Positions 44,301 through 53,267 of a stretch of 64,000 nt of DNA are shown here, in pieces. The stretch is from the NCBI RefSeq assembly GCF_002086115.1, contig NZ_MVHJ01000006.1, positions 62,001 through 126,000 of the forward strand. The letters are read 5' to 3'. Made by a program: the position numbers and the translations under genes. The notes under the pieces are model-generated. The model had not been told where the DNA came from. It ran no database searches and saw only the letters and a program-made list of their open reading frames with translations. Each line of letters opens with the position of its first letter. Position 1 is the stretch's first letter. The DNA is from Mycolicibacterium bacteremicum (lineage in GTDB: Bacteria; Actinomycetota; Actinomycetes; Mycobacteriales; Mycobacteriaceae).

Positions 44301-44800
44301 GTGATCCGGGCGTCCAGACATTCGGTGCGCAGCTCGTCGATGCGGGCGGATTCGGCTGCCAACCACGCCTCGTCGCGCAGATCCGCCAGCAGCGGGCCGC
44401 GCCAGAGCGCCAGTGCCGCATCGGCGGCCACGATGGCGTCGTCCCACCGGCCATCGGCGACGGCCGTGGCGGCCCGCCCGGTACCCGCGGCCAGTTCTGC
44501 GGTATCGACCGTCGCCGAGCCGAGTTCGAGGTGATAGCCGGGTGGTCGGCGGACGATCGGCGAGACCCCGGCATCGTCGCGCAGCACCCGCCGCAGGTTG
44601 GAGACGTAGGCCTGCAGGCTAGCGGTGGCGCTACCGGGCACGTCGTCACCCCAGACGGCGTCGATCAGCCGGTCGACGGAGACGACCCCGCCCTGGGCCA
44701 GCAACAGCACCGCCAGCACGGCGCGCTGCTTGGGCGGCCCGATATCGACCCGGGCGCCGTCACGCACCACCTCGAGTGGTCCGAGCAGCCGATAGTGCAC
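41396..44800 (-). CDS. SARP-family regulator with AAA ATPase domain (AfsR/LuxR-like large activator)
   Basis: A 1134-residue regulator. A winged-helix DNA-binding domain (about 1-95, GPPKQRAVLAVLLLAQGGVV and LQAYVSNLRRVLRDDAG) is followed by a BTAD all-helical domain (about 96-245, LWRGPLLADLRDEAW). Next is an AAA/STAND ATPase with Walker A SGPPGIGKTR (about 305) and Walker B LLAVVIDDVQWADS (about 395). A long helical TPR-like C-terminus (about 600-1134) completes it. Such proteins activate linked metabolic genes when the ATPase part senses a signal. The start is GTG 44800. The FAD oxidase just downstream is the likely target. Confidence 0.9.
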   Translation of the reverse strand: MHYRLLGPLEVVRDGARVDIGPPKQRAVLAVLLLAQGGVVSVDRLIDAVWGDDVPGSATASLQAYVSNLRRVLRDDAGVSPIVRRPPGYHLELGSATVDTAELAAGTGRAATAVADGRWDDAIVAADAALALWRGPLLADLRDEAWLAAESARIDELRTECLDARITAFLAVGRVSSALADIEQLRRADPFRDRGCWLQMVALYRSGRTAEALDAYAAHARRLDDELGLQPGAELQQVQTAVLRQAPELAAWPRSPGWTGAESVSTPAPAPVAEVEPAVASGGLVGRTREMEALTRLLVEARAGATRWLVLSGPPGIGKTRLAEEAAARVRAAGGDAVWVSCPDERGIPPWWPMRQLVRALGADADEVLAVPAHADPDTARFAVYERVQRLLESGSGLLAVVIDDVQWADSASAACLAYIAGTLRDRPLAIVLTVRDGDHSSEVLRLLGTATRGANRHIEVPALSAADVATLANQVADETVEEAEASALADRTGGNPFFVSEYARLPRAERLGGEIPIAVKSVLDLRLGGLDPAVLQMLRTAAIIGDAIDRDALPVLAGATRLDLDTLADYLDEAADERIVVAAPTGDGYVFAHGLLRDQLIAGMPALRRQRVHAKVAEVLADATSDGALTRRAGHLVAALPLVEPHEVVAACRVAAERATASWSSDIAARWWQAALDAYDRLPAAQRTDADRDALTVAMLEAHSRAGRGRLVLDAVERNLIDALRAGRAVTAGRVASALLRASGGWPWLAPGEDPGAVLALLDRAAALCDAHPAAGARVCAALAVGHCYDPDIAVAARTLDRAGELAADAGDTEVTADVLMGRLITYSGVASAAARTLSCITELNELRHKRSREDTVIAASVATMAAMSLGDVDGAGHQLTVGIAGSEELQLPVLRAQLRWMEAVQAIWRGDFDEARRHHTIAAHVHEQTELYVAGSGMLAEVSLLWETGGPAPQLPEESAASGGQSMVTLARAVVLAMQHGPAARESARAMLTDRFAGNRGEIWTTLGHNTFLAHLAAEHRLPEFAAPLLAELEPFLNRIAVIGQVGLAGPVALGTARLHALAGDRDRAREHLARARVIAGRTGGKPSLVRCDLLDAELADPPRRAELIARVVAEATRLGMTGVAATARELG

Positions 44801-44827
44801 GGCGGCAGTGTAGTGGCGGCCGCCCCC

Positions 44828-44887
44828 GCGAGCGTGCGTGAACTCCTGCTATTGCGCGGAGTGTCCGGTGCAGACACGCACGCTCGC
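44828..44887. repeat. 13-bp inverted repeat between UPF0182 and SARP genes
   Basis: GCGAGCGTGCGTG (44828-44840) and CACGCACGCTCGC (44875-44887) are perfect arms around a 34-bp centre. It lies in the 113-bp gap between two minus-strand genes, so it could end the UPF0182 transcript or act on the SARP promoter. No T-run follows. Confidence 0.7.
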
Positions 44888-44913
44888 CGGGAAGGTGATA
44901 CAGGTCTGGACGG

Positions 44914-47900
44914 TCAGCGCGCCTCGCGGTAGCGGTTCATCGCGTCGTCGAGCCGCTGCAACGCGGCACCGAACTCGGCGAAGTCACCACTGGTCTGCGC
45001 CTCGGCCATGTTGTCCAGCGCCGCGTTGACCTCCTGCAGCGCAGCGGCCTTGGGCCCCGACAGCGTCACCGGACCACCCGGCGGCACCGCCGCGGCCGGC
45101 GGCTCGGCCGCCGGGGCGGGCGCGCGACCCTGCTGGGCGGCGGGCGGATTCGCGGCCGGCTGACCGTTGGTCGGTGCGGCCTGCGGGCGTCCCGCCGGAC
45201 CGTCGGCCGGGGCCGGACCGGTAGCCGTCGCACCCGCACCGGCGCCGAAGATCTCGTCCAGCGCGTCACGAACCGTCGGGCCGTAGCCGACCTTGTCGTT
45301 GTACATCATCGCCACGCGGATCAGGCGCGGGTAGGACGATGCGGCATCGCTGGCGCCCGGCGAGGCATAGATCGGCGCGACGTAGAGCAGGCCACCGTTG
45401 CCGATGGGCAGCGTCAGCAGGTTGCCCCACCGGATGCGGTTCTGGCCGTCCCGGCCGATCTGCCCCAGCTCCGTGGAGACCGCGGTATCGGTGCTGATCG
45501 CGTTGAAGGCCAGCTTCGGACCGTTGACCTGGCCTGGCACGGTGAGCACCGTGAGCTTGCCGTAGGTGTCGGGATCGGAGCTCGCGCTGATATAGGCCGC
45601 CAGGAAGTCACGACGGATCCAGTTCATCGCACTGGTCAACTGGAACGACGGTGAGCCGTCCTGCTTGGCCTGGTCCTTGGCCACGATGTAGTACGGCGGC
45701 TGGAAGCTGCTGGCCGTCGGGTTGGGATCCAGTGGCACATCCCAGAAGTCGGCGTTGGTGAAGAACTTCACCGGGTCGTCGACGTGGTACTTGGCCAGCA
45801 GCGCGCGCTGCACCTTGAACAGGTCCTCGGGGTAGCGCAGGTGCTGCTTGAGCTCCTCGGAGATGTCGGCCTTGGGCTTGACGGTCCCGGGGAACACCGA
45901 CATCCAGGCCTTGAGCACCGGGTCGGCCTCGTCCTGCGCGTACAGCGTCACGGTGCCGTCATAGGCATCGACGGTGGCCTTGACCGAGTTGCGGATGTAG
46001 GACACCTGCTTGTCGGGCAGCAACCGGTTGACCGCCACCTCGTTGGAGTCGATGGTGGCGTTCGACAGCGTCGTCAGCTCCGAGTACGGGTAGTTGTCCA
46101 ACGTCGTGTACCCGTCGACGATCCACACCATCCGCTTGTTCACGATCGCCGGGTAGACACCGTTGTCGGTGGTCAGCCACGGCGCGACCGCCTCGACGCG
46201 CTGCGCCGGGTCACGGTTGAACAGGATCTTGCTGTCGTCACCGATCACGCTGGACAGCAGAAAGTTCCGCTCGGCGAACTTGGCGGCGAAGACGGCACGG
46301 GCCAGCCAGTTGCCGACCGGGACGCCACCGCTGCCCTGATAGGTGTAGTTCTTGGTCTCGGTGTTGGTCTCGTAGTCGTACTCGCGGTCGACATCACCAA
46401 CCTTGCCGACGATGGCGTAGTCGTCGGGGGCGCTGGCGATCACGGGCCCGAAGTAGACGCGCGGCTGATCCAGCGGCGCGGGTCCGGGCGAGACCACGCT
46501 GCCGTTGGCGCCGACGACGCTGGCCAGGAACTCCGGGTAGCCGCCGTTCTGGTTGGGGTCGTTGGCGATACCGCGCACGGTGTTGGCCGGCGAGGCGACG
46601 AACCCGTTGCCGTGCGTGTAGACGGTGTGCCGGTTGATCCAGTCGCGCTGGTTGTCGATCAGCCGGTCCGGGTTGAGCTCACGCGCGGCCACCACGTAGT
46701 CGCGGATCTGCCCGTCCGGGCCGACGTAGCGGTCCATCGACAGCTGATCGGGGAAGTTGTAGAAGTTCTTGCCCTGCTGGAACTGGGTGAACGCGGGGCT
46801 GACGATCGTCGGGTCGAGCAGGCGGATGTTCGACGTCGTCGCGGTGTCCGAGGACACCTGCTGGGCGGTGGCGTTGGCGTCGCCGCCGTAATTGCGGTAC
46901 TCCACCGTCTGATCGGTCAGCCCGTAGGCATCCCTGGTCGCGGTGATACTTCGATTGATGTACTCGCTTTCCTTCTGCGCCGCATTCGGTTTGACGCTGA
47001 ACTGCTCGACGATCAGCGGCCAGCCCGCGCCCACCACCAGCGAGGACAGCAGCAGCAGCACCAGACCGATGGCCGGGATGCGCAGGTCGCGCAGCACCAG
47101 GGCGGAGAACACCGCGACCGCGCAGATGACGGCGATGGCCAGCAGGATCAGCTTGGCGGGCAGCACCGCGTTGATGTCGGTGTAGCCGGCGCCGGTGAAG
47201 GGCTTACCGGCCCGGGTGTTGCTGAGCAGCTCATAGCGGTCCAGCCAGTAGGCGGCGGCCTTGAGCAACACCAGGGTGCCGGCCAGCGCCACCAGCTGGA
47301 TACGGGCGGCGCGGCTCAGCGCCCCGGAGCGCCCGGACAGCCGGATGCCACCGAACAGGTAGTGCCCCAGCAGGTTTGCCGCGAACGCCAGGAACACCGC
47401 CACGAACAGGTAGGTCAGCACCAGCCGGTAGAACGGCAGATCGAAGGCGTAGAACCCGAGATCGATGCCGAACTGCGGGTCGGTGATACCGAATTCGCTG
47501 CCGTTGAGGAACAGCTGCACCGGAGCCCAGTAGCTCTGCGCGACGATGCCGGCCAGCAACCCGATGAAGACCGGGATGCCGATACCGAACAGCCGCAGCC
47601 GGCTCATCACAGTGGTGCGGTAGCGGGCCACCGGATCGTTGGGTCCGGCGGTCGGCACGAACACCGGGCGGGTGCGGTAGGCCAGCGCCAGCCCCGCGAA
47701 GACGACGGCGCCGATGAAGAGCGCCACCACGAAGAACAGTGCGATGCGGGTCAGCAGCACGGTCGTGAAGACCGACCGGTAGCCGAGCTCGCCGAAGAAC
47801 AACCAGTCGACGTAGCCGTCGATGAACCGCGGCCCCACCAACAACAACAGGACAACTGCTACCGCGACACCGATCAGAATCCGGCTCCGCCGAGTCAGCT

Positions 47901-47931
47901 GCGGCATTCGCGCCGCGGGCCGCATACCCAA
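44914..47931 (-). CDS. UPF0182 family membrane protein (Rv3193c homologue)
   Basis: A 1005-residue protein with seven N-terminal transmembrane helices (about residues 15-310; the first is [20 protein letters not shown]). A large extracytoplasmic domain follows ([20 protein letters not shown], later [20 protein letters not shown]). The C-terminal tail is rich in Pro/Ala/Gly (about 900-970). This is the actinobacterial UPF0182 family of unknown function. ATG 47925 may be the real start. It is next to the PDZ/Lon-like protease gene in M. tuberculosis as well. Confidence 0.93.
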   Translation of the reverse strand: MGMRPAARMPQLTRRSRILIGVAVAVVLLLLVGPRFIDGYVDWLFFGELGYRSVFTTVLLTRIALFFVVALFIGAVVFAGLALAYRTRPVFVPTAGPNDPVARYRTTVMSRLRLFGIGIPVFIGLLAGIVAQSYWAPVQLFLNGSEFGITDPQFGIDLGFYAFDLPFYRLVLTYLFVAVFLAFAANLLGHYLFGGIRLSGRSGALSRAARIQLVALAGTLVLLKAAAYWLDRYELLSNTRAGKPFTGAGYTDINAVLPAKLILLAIAVICAVAVFSALVLRDLRIPAIGLVLLLLSSLVVGAGWPLIVEQFSVKPNAAQKESEYINRSITATRDAYGLTDQTVEYRNYGGDANATAQQVSSDTATTSNIRLLDPTIVSPAFTQFQQGKNFYNFPDQLSMDRYVGPDGQIRDYVVAARELNPDRLIDNQRDWINRHTVYTHGNGFVASPANTVRGIANDPNQNGGYPEFLASVVGANGSVVSPGPAPLDQPRVYFGPVIASAPDDYAIVGKVGDVDREYDYETNTETKNYTYQGSGGVPVGNWLARAVFAAKFAERNFLLSSVIGDDSKILFNRDPAQRVEAVAPWLTTDNGVYPAIVNKRMVWIVDGYTTLDNYPYSELTTLSNATIDSNEVAVNRLLPDKQVSYIRNSVKATVDAYDGTVTLYAQDEADPVLKAWMSVFPGTVKPKADISEELKQHLRYPEDLFKVQRALLAKYHVDDPVKFFTNADFWDVPLDPNPTASSFQPPYYIVAKDQAKQDGSPSFQLTSAMNWIRRDFLAAYISASSDPDTYGKLTVLTVPGQVNGPKLAFNAISTDTAVSTELGQIGRDGQNRIRWGNLLTLPIGNGGLLYVAPIYASPGASDAASSYPRLIRVAMMYNDKVGYGPTVRDALDEIFGAGAGATATGPAPADGPAGRPQAAPTNGQPAANPPAAQQGRAPAPAAEPPAAAVPPGGPVTLSGPKAAALQEVNAALDNMAEAQTSGDFAEFGAALQRLDDAMNRYREAR

Positions 47932-48048
47932 GTCGTCAACTCCACTCTGGTTCCGTGGCGTGAGGGGGGACCCGCCACAACATCAACGCCTGCGGCCTGC
48001 CGGTCGCAGCTGACCCCCAATGCTACGCACCGACCGCCAAGGAGATTC

Positions 48049-49089
48049 TCAGCACGTCGGGGGTTCGCCACCGGCGGAAATCGTGTTCAGCGCGTCGACC
48101 GCCGTGGCGAGCGTGTCGACCTTCACCAGCTGCAGTCCGTCCTCGCGCGCGGTCAGCGCCTCGGCGCAGTTGTCGGCGGGCACCAGGAAGATCGTCGCGC
48201 CGGCGTCGTCGGCCGCCGCGATCTTGTGCGTGATACCGCCGATCGAGCCGACCTCGCCGTCGGCGTTGATGGTGCCGGTGCCCGCGACGAACTTGCCGTC
48301 GTTGAGGTTGCCGGTGGTCAGCTTGTCCACGACGGCCAGGCTGAACATCAGGCCGGCCGACGGGCCGCCGATGTTGGCCAGGTTGAACTCGATGTCGAAC
48401 AACGCCCACGGCGCGTCGACCACACCGATGCCGAGGTAACCCTGCGGGCCCTCGGGGTGCTCGCCGAGGGTGATGGTGGTGGTACCGGCGGGCGCGTTCT
48501 TGCGGCGGAAGTCGATGACGACCTGATCGCCGGGCTTGGTGTTCTTCACCTCCGCCTGGAACGCCGCGAGATCGGCGACGGCCACATTGTTGACCATGTC
48601 GATGGCGTCACCGGGCTGCAGCTTGCCCGCCGAGGGCCCCTTGTCCTCCACCGTCGACACCGTCACGGCCTTCGGATACTTCAGGTAGGACAGCGCGGCG
48701 TACTCGGCATCGTCCTCGGACTGCCGGAACTCGGTCGTGTTGGCCTGGTCGATATCGTCCTTGGACTTGTCCGGCGGATACACCAGGTCGCGCGGCACCA
48801 GCTGGTCGCGGCCCGACATCCACAGGATCAGGGCCTCGCCCAGGTTCAGGCCGTCGCGCTGGGACACCGTGGTCATGTTCAGGTGCCCGCTGGTGGGATG
48901 CACGACGTCGCCGGCGACCCCGTCGGAACTCTTGATGTCGACGACCTGCTTGCCGTCCACCTCGCCGAGGGTGTTGAAGGTCGGTCCCGGACCCAGCGCC
49001 ACGTAGGGCACCGTCACGACCGACAGCAGCAAACCGAAGGCCAGGATCGGCACCAACGCCACCACCAGGGTCAGAATCCGCCTGTTCAC
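48049..49089 (-). CDS. Membrane-anchored PDZ/Lon-type serine protease (Rv3194c homologue)
   Basis: A 346-residue protein starting at GTG 49089 (VNRRILTLV). One N-terminal transmembrane helix (about 5-27) is followed by a PDZ domain (about 125-200, GKLQPGDAIDMVNNVAVADL) and a Lon-like proteolytic domain. Catalytic Ser is in IGGPSAGLMFSL (about 240) and Lys in GGITHKIAAADDAG (about 285). It belongs to the YlbL family of membrane proteases. An upstream GTG (49098) is possible but the family begins at NRRILTL. Confidence 0.92.
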   Translation of the reverse strand: MNRRILTLVVALVPILAFGLLLSVVTVPYVALGPGPTFNTLGEVDGKQVVDIKSSDGVAGDVVHPTSGHLNMTTVSQRDGLNLGEALILWMSGRDQLVPRDLVYPPDKSKDDIDQANTTEFRQSEDDAEYAALSYLKYPKAVTVSTVEDKGPSAGKLQPGDAIDMVNNVAVADLAAFQAEVKNTKPGDQVVIDFRRKNAPAGTTTITLGEHPEGPQGYLGIGVVDAPWALFDIEFNLANIGGPSAGLMFSLAVVDKLTTGNLNDGKFVAGTGTINADGEVGSIGGITHKIAAADDAGATIFLVPADNCAEALTAREDGLQLVKVDTLATAVDALNTISAGGEPPTC

Positions 49090-49170
49090 GCCGCCCACAG
49101 TAGAGCGCGTTCACCCACAGCGTGACCCGCGGCCCTACCGCCCGTGTCTGCGGTGGGTACCGTTGACGGT

Positions 49171-50505
49171 ATGTCTGACCTGCCCTTCGGCTTCTCCTCC
49201 GGTGAAGACCCCGATCGCGACAAGCGCAAGAAAGATCCCGCCGGGGATCCCTTCGGGATGGGCGGTGCCGGTTTCGACATGTCCGATCTGGGCCAGATCT
49301 TCACCAAGCTCGGCGAGATGTTCAGCGGCACAGGCGCTATGGGCGCAGGCGCGCAGGGCGGCCCGGTCAACTACGACCTCGCCCGCCAGCTGGCATCGAA
49401 CTCGATCGGGTTCGTGGCCCCGGTGCCCGAGGCGACCGCCACGGCGATCGCCGACGCGGTCCGCCTGGCCGAGACCTGGCTGGACGGCGCCACCCCACTG
49501 CCGGCGGGCACCACCCGCACCGTGGCCTGGTCGCCGTCGGAGTGGATCGACAACACGATGGACACCTGGAAGCGGTTGTGCGACCCGGTGGCTCAGCAGA
49601 TCTCCTCGGTGTGGGCGCAGGCTCTGCCCGAGGAGGCCAAGGCGATGGCCGGCCCGCTGCTGGCGATGATGTCGCAGATGGGCGGGATGGCGTTCGGCAG
49701 CCAGCTCGGCCAGGCGCTGGGCAAGCTGTCGACCGAGGTGCTGACCTCCACCGATATCGGCCTGCCGTTGGGCCCGAAGGGTGTTGCCGCGCTGATGCCG
49801 GCCGCCGTCGACACCCTCTCGGAAGGTCTGGAGCAGCCGCGCAGCGAGGTGTTGACCTTCCTGGCCGCCCGGGAGGCGGCGCATCACCGGCTGTTCAGCC
49901 ACGTGCCGTGGCTGTCGAGCCAGCTGCTCAACAATGTCGAGGCCTTCGCCAAGGGCATGAAGATCGACATGAGCGGCATCGAGGACATGGCCCAGGGCTT
50001 CAACCCGGCCTCACTGGCCGACCCGGCCGCCATGGAGCAGCTGCTCAGCCAGGGCATGTTCGAACCCAAGGCAACCCCCGAGCAGACCGCCGCCCTGGAA
50101 CGGCTGGAGACGCTGCTGGCCCTGATCGAGGGTTGGGTGCAGACCGTGGTCACCGCCGCGCTGGGCGAGCGGTTGCCCGGTACCACCGCCCTCAGCGAGA
50201 TGCTGCGTCGGCGCCGGGCCACCGGCGGCCCGGCCGAGCAGACCTTCGCGACGCTGGTCGGGCTGGAGCTGCGGCCGCGCAAGATGCGTGAGGCCGCCGC
50301 GCTGTGGGAGAAGTTGACCGAGGCGGTGGGCGCCGACGCCCGCGACGCGGTGTGGCAGCACCCCGACCTGCTGCCCGGCTCGGACGATCTGGACGAGCCG
50401 GCCGGATTCATCGATCGCGTCCTCGGCGGGGACACCAGCGGTATCGATGAGGCGCTGGCCGACCTGGAGCGCAACGAGGGCCCGGACGGGCCTGTGGATA
50501 ACTGA
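49171..50505 (+). CDS. Zinc-dependent metallopeptidase-like hydrolase (Rv3195 homologue)
   Basis: A 444-residue protein. After a Gly/Met-rich N-terminus it has the actinobacterial zincin-like domain with AAREAAHHRLFSHVPWL (about residue 234), a variant of the HExxH helix. QTVVTAALGERLPGTTALSE and FVAPVPEATATAIADAVRLA are also family-typical. Proteolytic activity has not been shown to my knowledge. ATG 49171 (MSDLPFGF) is the likely start; an upstream in-frame ATG at 49144 is weaker. It is divergent from the PDZ protease gene. Confidence 0.9.
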   Translation: MSDLPFGFSSGEDPDRDKRKKDPAGDPFGMGGAGFDMSDLGQIFTKLGEMFSGTGAMGAGAQGGPVNYDLARQLASNSIGFVAPVPEATATAIADAVRLAETWLDGATPLPAGTTRTVAWSPSEWIDNTMDTWKRLCDPVAQQISSVWAQALPEEAKAMAGPLLAMMSQMGGMAFGSQLGQALGKLSTEVLTSTDIGLPLGPKGVAALMPAAVDTLSEGLEQPRSEVLTFLAAREAAHHRLFSHVPWLSSQLLNNVEAFAKGMKIDMSGIEDMAQGFNPASLADPAAMEQLLSQGMFEPKATPEQTAALERLETLLALIEGWVQTVVTAALGERLPGTTALSEMLRRRRATGGPAEQTFATLVGLELRPRKMREAAALWEKLTEAVGADARDAVWQHPDLLPGSDDLDEPAGFIDRVLGGDTSGIDEALADLERNEGPDGPVDN

Positions 50506-50540
50506 GGCGGCCGACGCGTCGACCGTGACACAGTCATGGG

Positions 50541-51386
50541 ATGCGGCGCTACGCACTCAACCCGACGATGCCCGTGCTGTGGCGTCCCGACGGCACCGTG
50601 CAGATCGGGTGGGATCCGCGGCGTGCGGTGCTGGTGCATCCGCCCGCCGGACTGACCACCTCGGCTCTGGCCCAGCTGCTGCGCGGCCTGCAGGATGCCG
50701 CCACCGCTGACGAATTGGTTTCGCGGGCAACGGATCTCGGGGCTCACTCGGCGGCCGTCGCGGTCGCCGATCTGCTCGCCGCCCTGGTGCGCGCCGGTGT
50801 GGTGATCAGCCCGCCCGCCGCGCACCGGCCGGTCGCGGTCCGCATCCACGGCAGGGGCCCACTCTCGGATCTGCTGGCGAGTTCGCTGCGCTGCTCGGGG
50901 GCCCGGGTGACCCGGACACATCTGCCGCACGCCATGGTCAGCAGCGATCGCACCGACCTGGTGGTGCTGTCCGACGCCCTGGTCGCCGATCCGCGGGTGC
51001 TGCGCGAGCTGCACGCCGCCCGCCTGCCGCATCTGCCGGTCCTGGTGCGCGACGGCACCGGAGTGGTGGGTCCGCTGGTGCTGCCCGGGGTCACCTCGTG
51101 TCTGGCGTGCGCCGATCTGCATCGGCGCGACCGCGACGACGCCTGGCCGGCGATCGCCGCCCAACTGCGCGATGCCGTGGGGACCGCGGACCGGGCCACG
51201 GTGCTGGGCACCGCGGCGCTGGCGCTGGCGCAGGTCGACCGGGTGGTACGCGCGGTACGGGCCGGCCCCGACGACAGCACGGCCGCGGTGCCGCCGATGA
51301 CACTGGACCGCACCGTCGAATTCGACGTCGCACGCGGCGCCGTGGTCACCAAGCGCTGGTCACGGCACCCGGCCTGCGCGTGCTGA
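50541..51386 (+). CDS. ThiF/E1-like TOMM-cyclodehydratase-related protein (Rv3196 homologue)
   Basis: A 281-residue protein. The N-terminal PVLWRPDGTVQIGWDPRRAV and the segment PGVTSCLACADLHRRDRDDA (about residue 187) are like the E1-type part of thiazole/oxazole-modified microcin cyclodehydratases, with a CxxC and a second C-terminal cysteine pair (HPACAC) that together could bind zinc. There is no YcaO partner, leader peptide or dehydrogenase nearby, so its role is open. The Rv3196 family keeps this position next to the ABC1 kinase in mycobacteria. Confidence 0.82.
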   Translation: MRRYALNPTMPVLWRPDGTVQIGWDPRRAVLVHPPAGLTTSALAQLLRGLQDAATADELVSRATDLGAHSAAVAVADLLAALVRAGVVISPPAAHRPVAVRIHGRGPLSDLLASSLRCSGARVTRTHLPHAMVSSDRTDLVVLSDALVADPRVLRELHAARLPHLPVLVRDGTGVVGPLVLPGVTSCLACADLHRRDRDDAWPAIAAQLRDAVGTADRATVLGTAALALAQVDRVVRAVRAGPDDSTAAVPPMTLDRTVEFDVARGAVVTKRWSRHPACAC

Positions 51387-51443
51387 CATCGGTTGTCGCC
51401 AGTTCGTTGCGGCGTATTCAGCCACGTCGTGGATGATGGACGG

Positions 51444-52751
51444 GTGTCAGAAATCAAACGACGCAGCGTCGCCCGAAACGCGAAGCTCGCCACCTTGCCC
51501 GTCGGCTTCGCCGGCCGGGCCGCGCTCGGGTTCGGCAAGCGGCTGACCGGCAAATCCCGGGATGAGGTCACCGCGGAACTGATGGACAAGGCAGCTCAGC
51601 AGCTGTTCACGGTGCTCGGTGAGCTCAAGGGCGGGGCCATGAAGGTGGGCCAGGCCCTGTCGGTGATGGAGGCCGCCATCCCCGAGCAGTACGGCAAGCC
51701 CTACCGCGAGGCGCTGACCAAGCTGCAGCGTGAGGCACCACCGCTGCCGGCGGCCAAGGTGCACCGAGTGCTCGACCAGCAGCTCGGCACCAAGTGGCGG
51801 GAGCGCTTCCAGAGCTTCGACGACACCCCGGTGGCCTCGGCCAGCATCGGCCAGGTGCACAAGGCGGTGTGGGCGGACGGCCGCACCGTCGCGGTCAAGA
51901 TCCAGTACCCGGGTGCCGACGAGGCATTGCGCGCCGACCTCAAGACGATTCAGCGTCTCACCGGGGTGTTCAAGCAGCTCGCGCCGGGCGCGGACATCGA
52001 GAGTGTGGTCGCCGAGCTGATCGAGCGCACCGAGATGGAACTGGACTACCGGCTCGAGGCCGACAACCAGCGCGCGTTCGCCAAGGCCTACGACAACGAC
52101 CCGCATTTCGCGGTCCCGCGCATCGTGGCCAGCGCGCCCAAGGTCGTCATCGCCGAATGGATGGACGGCATCCCGATGTCGGTCATCATCCGGGAGGGCA
52201 CCCCCGAGCAGCGGGACACCATGGGCACCCGGCTCACCGAGTTGACCTTCGGCGCGCCGCACCGGTTGGAGATGATGCACGGCGACGCGCATCCCGGGAA
52301 TTTCATGCTGTTGGCCGACGGCCGGATGGGTGTCATCGACTTCGGCGCGGTGGCACCGCTGCCCGGCGGTTTCCCGGCATCACTGGGCAATTGCATCCGG
52401 CTGGCCCGGGACAAGAACTACGACGAGTTGCTGCCCGCGATGGAGGCGGCCGGGTTCATCCAGAAGGGTGAGCAGGTATCGGTCGAGGAGATCGACGACA
52501 TGCTGCGCCAGTACGTGGAGCCGGTTCAGACCGAGGTGTTCCACTACACGCGGCGCTGGATCCAGCGGATGGCCGCCGGCCAGATGGACAATTCGGTCGC
52601 GCAGATCAAGATGGCCCGGCAGCTGGATCTGCCTGCGAACCTGGCGATTCCGCTGCGGGTGATCGCATCGACCATTGCGATCTGCTGTCAGCTGGATGCG
52701 CATGTGCCGGTGCGCGCCATCGCCAACGAGTACGTGCCGGGATTCGCCTAG
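51444..52751 (+). CDS. ABC1/AarF-family atypical kinase (Rv3197 homologue)
   Basis: A 435-residue UbiB/ABC1-type kinase. The KxGQ motif is GAMKVGQALSVME (about residue 64), the Ala-rich loop is VASASIGQVHKAVWADG, the Lys is in VAVKIQYPGADEAL, the catalytic loop is MMHGDAHPGNFMLL (about 275) and the metal motif VIDFGAV. Family members support lipid or quinone metabolism. GTG 51444 is favoured over earlier codons in the frame. In M. tuberculosis this family member lies beside whiB7, as here. Confidence 0.92.
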   Translation: MSEIKRRSVARNAKLATLPVGFAGRAALGFGKRLTGKSRDEVTAELMDKAAQQLFTVLGELKGGAMKVGQALSVMEAAIPEQYGKPYREALTKLQREAPPLPAAKVHRVLDQQLGTKWRERFQSFDDTPVASASIGQVHKAVWADGRTVAVKIQYPGADEALRADLKTIQRLTGVFKQLAPGADIESVVAELIERTEMELDYRLEADNQRAFAKAYDNDPHFAVPRIVASAPKVVIAEWMDGIPMSVIIREGTPEQRDTMGTRLTELTFGAPHRLEMMHGDAHPGNFMLLADGRMGVIDFGAVAPLPGGFPASLGNCIRLARDKNYDELLPAMEAAGFIQKGEQVSVEEIDDMLRQYVEPVQTEVFHYTRRWIQRMAAGQMDNSVAQIKMARQLDLPANLAIPLRVIASTIAICCQLDAHVPVRAIANEYVPGFA

Positions 52752-52760
52752 CCGGTGCGC

Positions 52761-52817
52761 CGAGACTGCGGGTGCCGGCGGGAATTCGGGAGGATTCCGC
52801 CGGCACCCGCAGTCTCG
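52761..52817. terminator. Convergent long hairpin terminator between ABC1 kinase and whiB7
   Basis: Arms 52761-52785 and 52794-52817 pair over 24 bp with a single bulged G, leaving an 8-nt loop. It begins 9 bp after the kinase stop and ends 10 bp before the whiB7 stop. There is no T-tract, so it is the mycobacterial hairpin-only type and would serve both strands. Confidence 0.85.
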
Positions 52818-52827
52818 TGTGCGGGCA

Positions 52828-53106
52828 TCAGGCCGCCCGGTCGGCGCCGGCGTCCTTGCGGGGACGTCCGCGTGGGCGTTTGCGGGCCACGATGGCGCCG
52901 CGTTCGATGATCTCGCCACCCCAGACGCCCCATGGCTCCTGACGCTCCAGCGCTTCGCTGAGGCACAGGCTGCGGATCGGGCAATCCGCACAGAGGGCCT
53001 TGGCCTGTTCCAGCTGTGACGGGCTCTCGGCGAACCACAGATCCGGATCGGCCTCGTGGCACGGCACCGCGGGCAGTGTGCGTTCTAGGCATGCCTGGAC
53101 GGACAT
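52828..53106 (-). CDS. whiB7: WhiB7 redox-sensing transcriptional regulator
   Basis: A 92-residue Wbl protein. Four Fe-S cysteines are C16, C39, C42 and C48 (VPCHEADPDLWF, ALCADCPIRSLC). The WhiB7-type turn EPWGVWGGE (about 57-65) is followed by the AT-hook RPRGRPRK (about 77-84), which distinguishes WhiB7 from other Wbl proteins. With SigA it activates intrinsic antibiotic-resistance genes. Neighbours (ABC1 kinase, uvrD2) match the M. tuberculosis locus. A leader of about 390 nt with upstream ORF and attenuator lies before it. Confidence 0.96.
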   Translation of the reverse strand: MSVQACLERTLPAVPCHEADPDLWFAESPSQLEQAKALCADCPIRSLCLSEALERQEPWGVWGGEIIERGAIVARKRPRGRPRKDAGADRAA

Positions 53107-53211
53107 GTCTTTTCCCTACTCTTCCTGGTCGTGTATTCGGTGTCGGTCTTGTTCTCGGACCGGTGACCAGGTTTCGGGGGTTTCCCTGCGGGGTGTCCCA
53201 AGAACCAGAAT

Positions 53212-53244
53212 GGCCACGGATCCGGTGAGCTCGGGTCCGTGGCC
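53212..53244 (-). terminator. whiB7 leader attenuator hairpin
   Basis: GGCCACGGA (53244-53236 on the minus strand) pairs with TCCGTGGCC (53220-53212), a 9-bp stem with a 15-nt loop, followed by ATTCTGGTTCTT. It sits between the upstream ORF stop (53268) and whiB7 ATG (53106). Conditional termination here would fit the known translation-dependent attenuation of whiB7. Confidence 0.72.
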
Positions 53245-53267
53245 TTTTCGGCGGTGCTGGGGCTTAC

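Noticed and set aside
45784..49125. 1113-residue plus-strand frame opposite UPF0182 and the PDZ protease
   Set aside because: Low-complexity His/Arg/Gln-rich sequence typical of antisense reading of high-GC genes; both real genes on the other strand are strongly supported.
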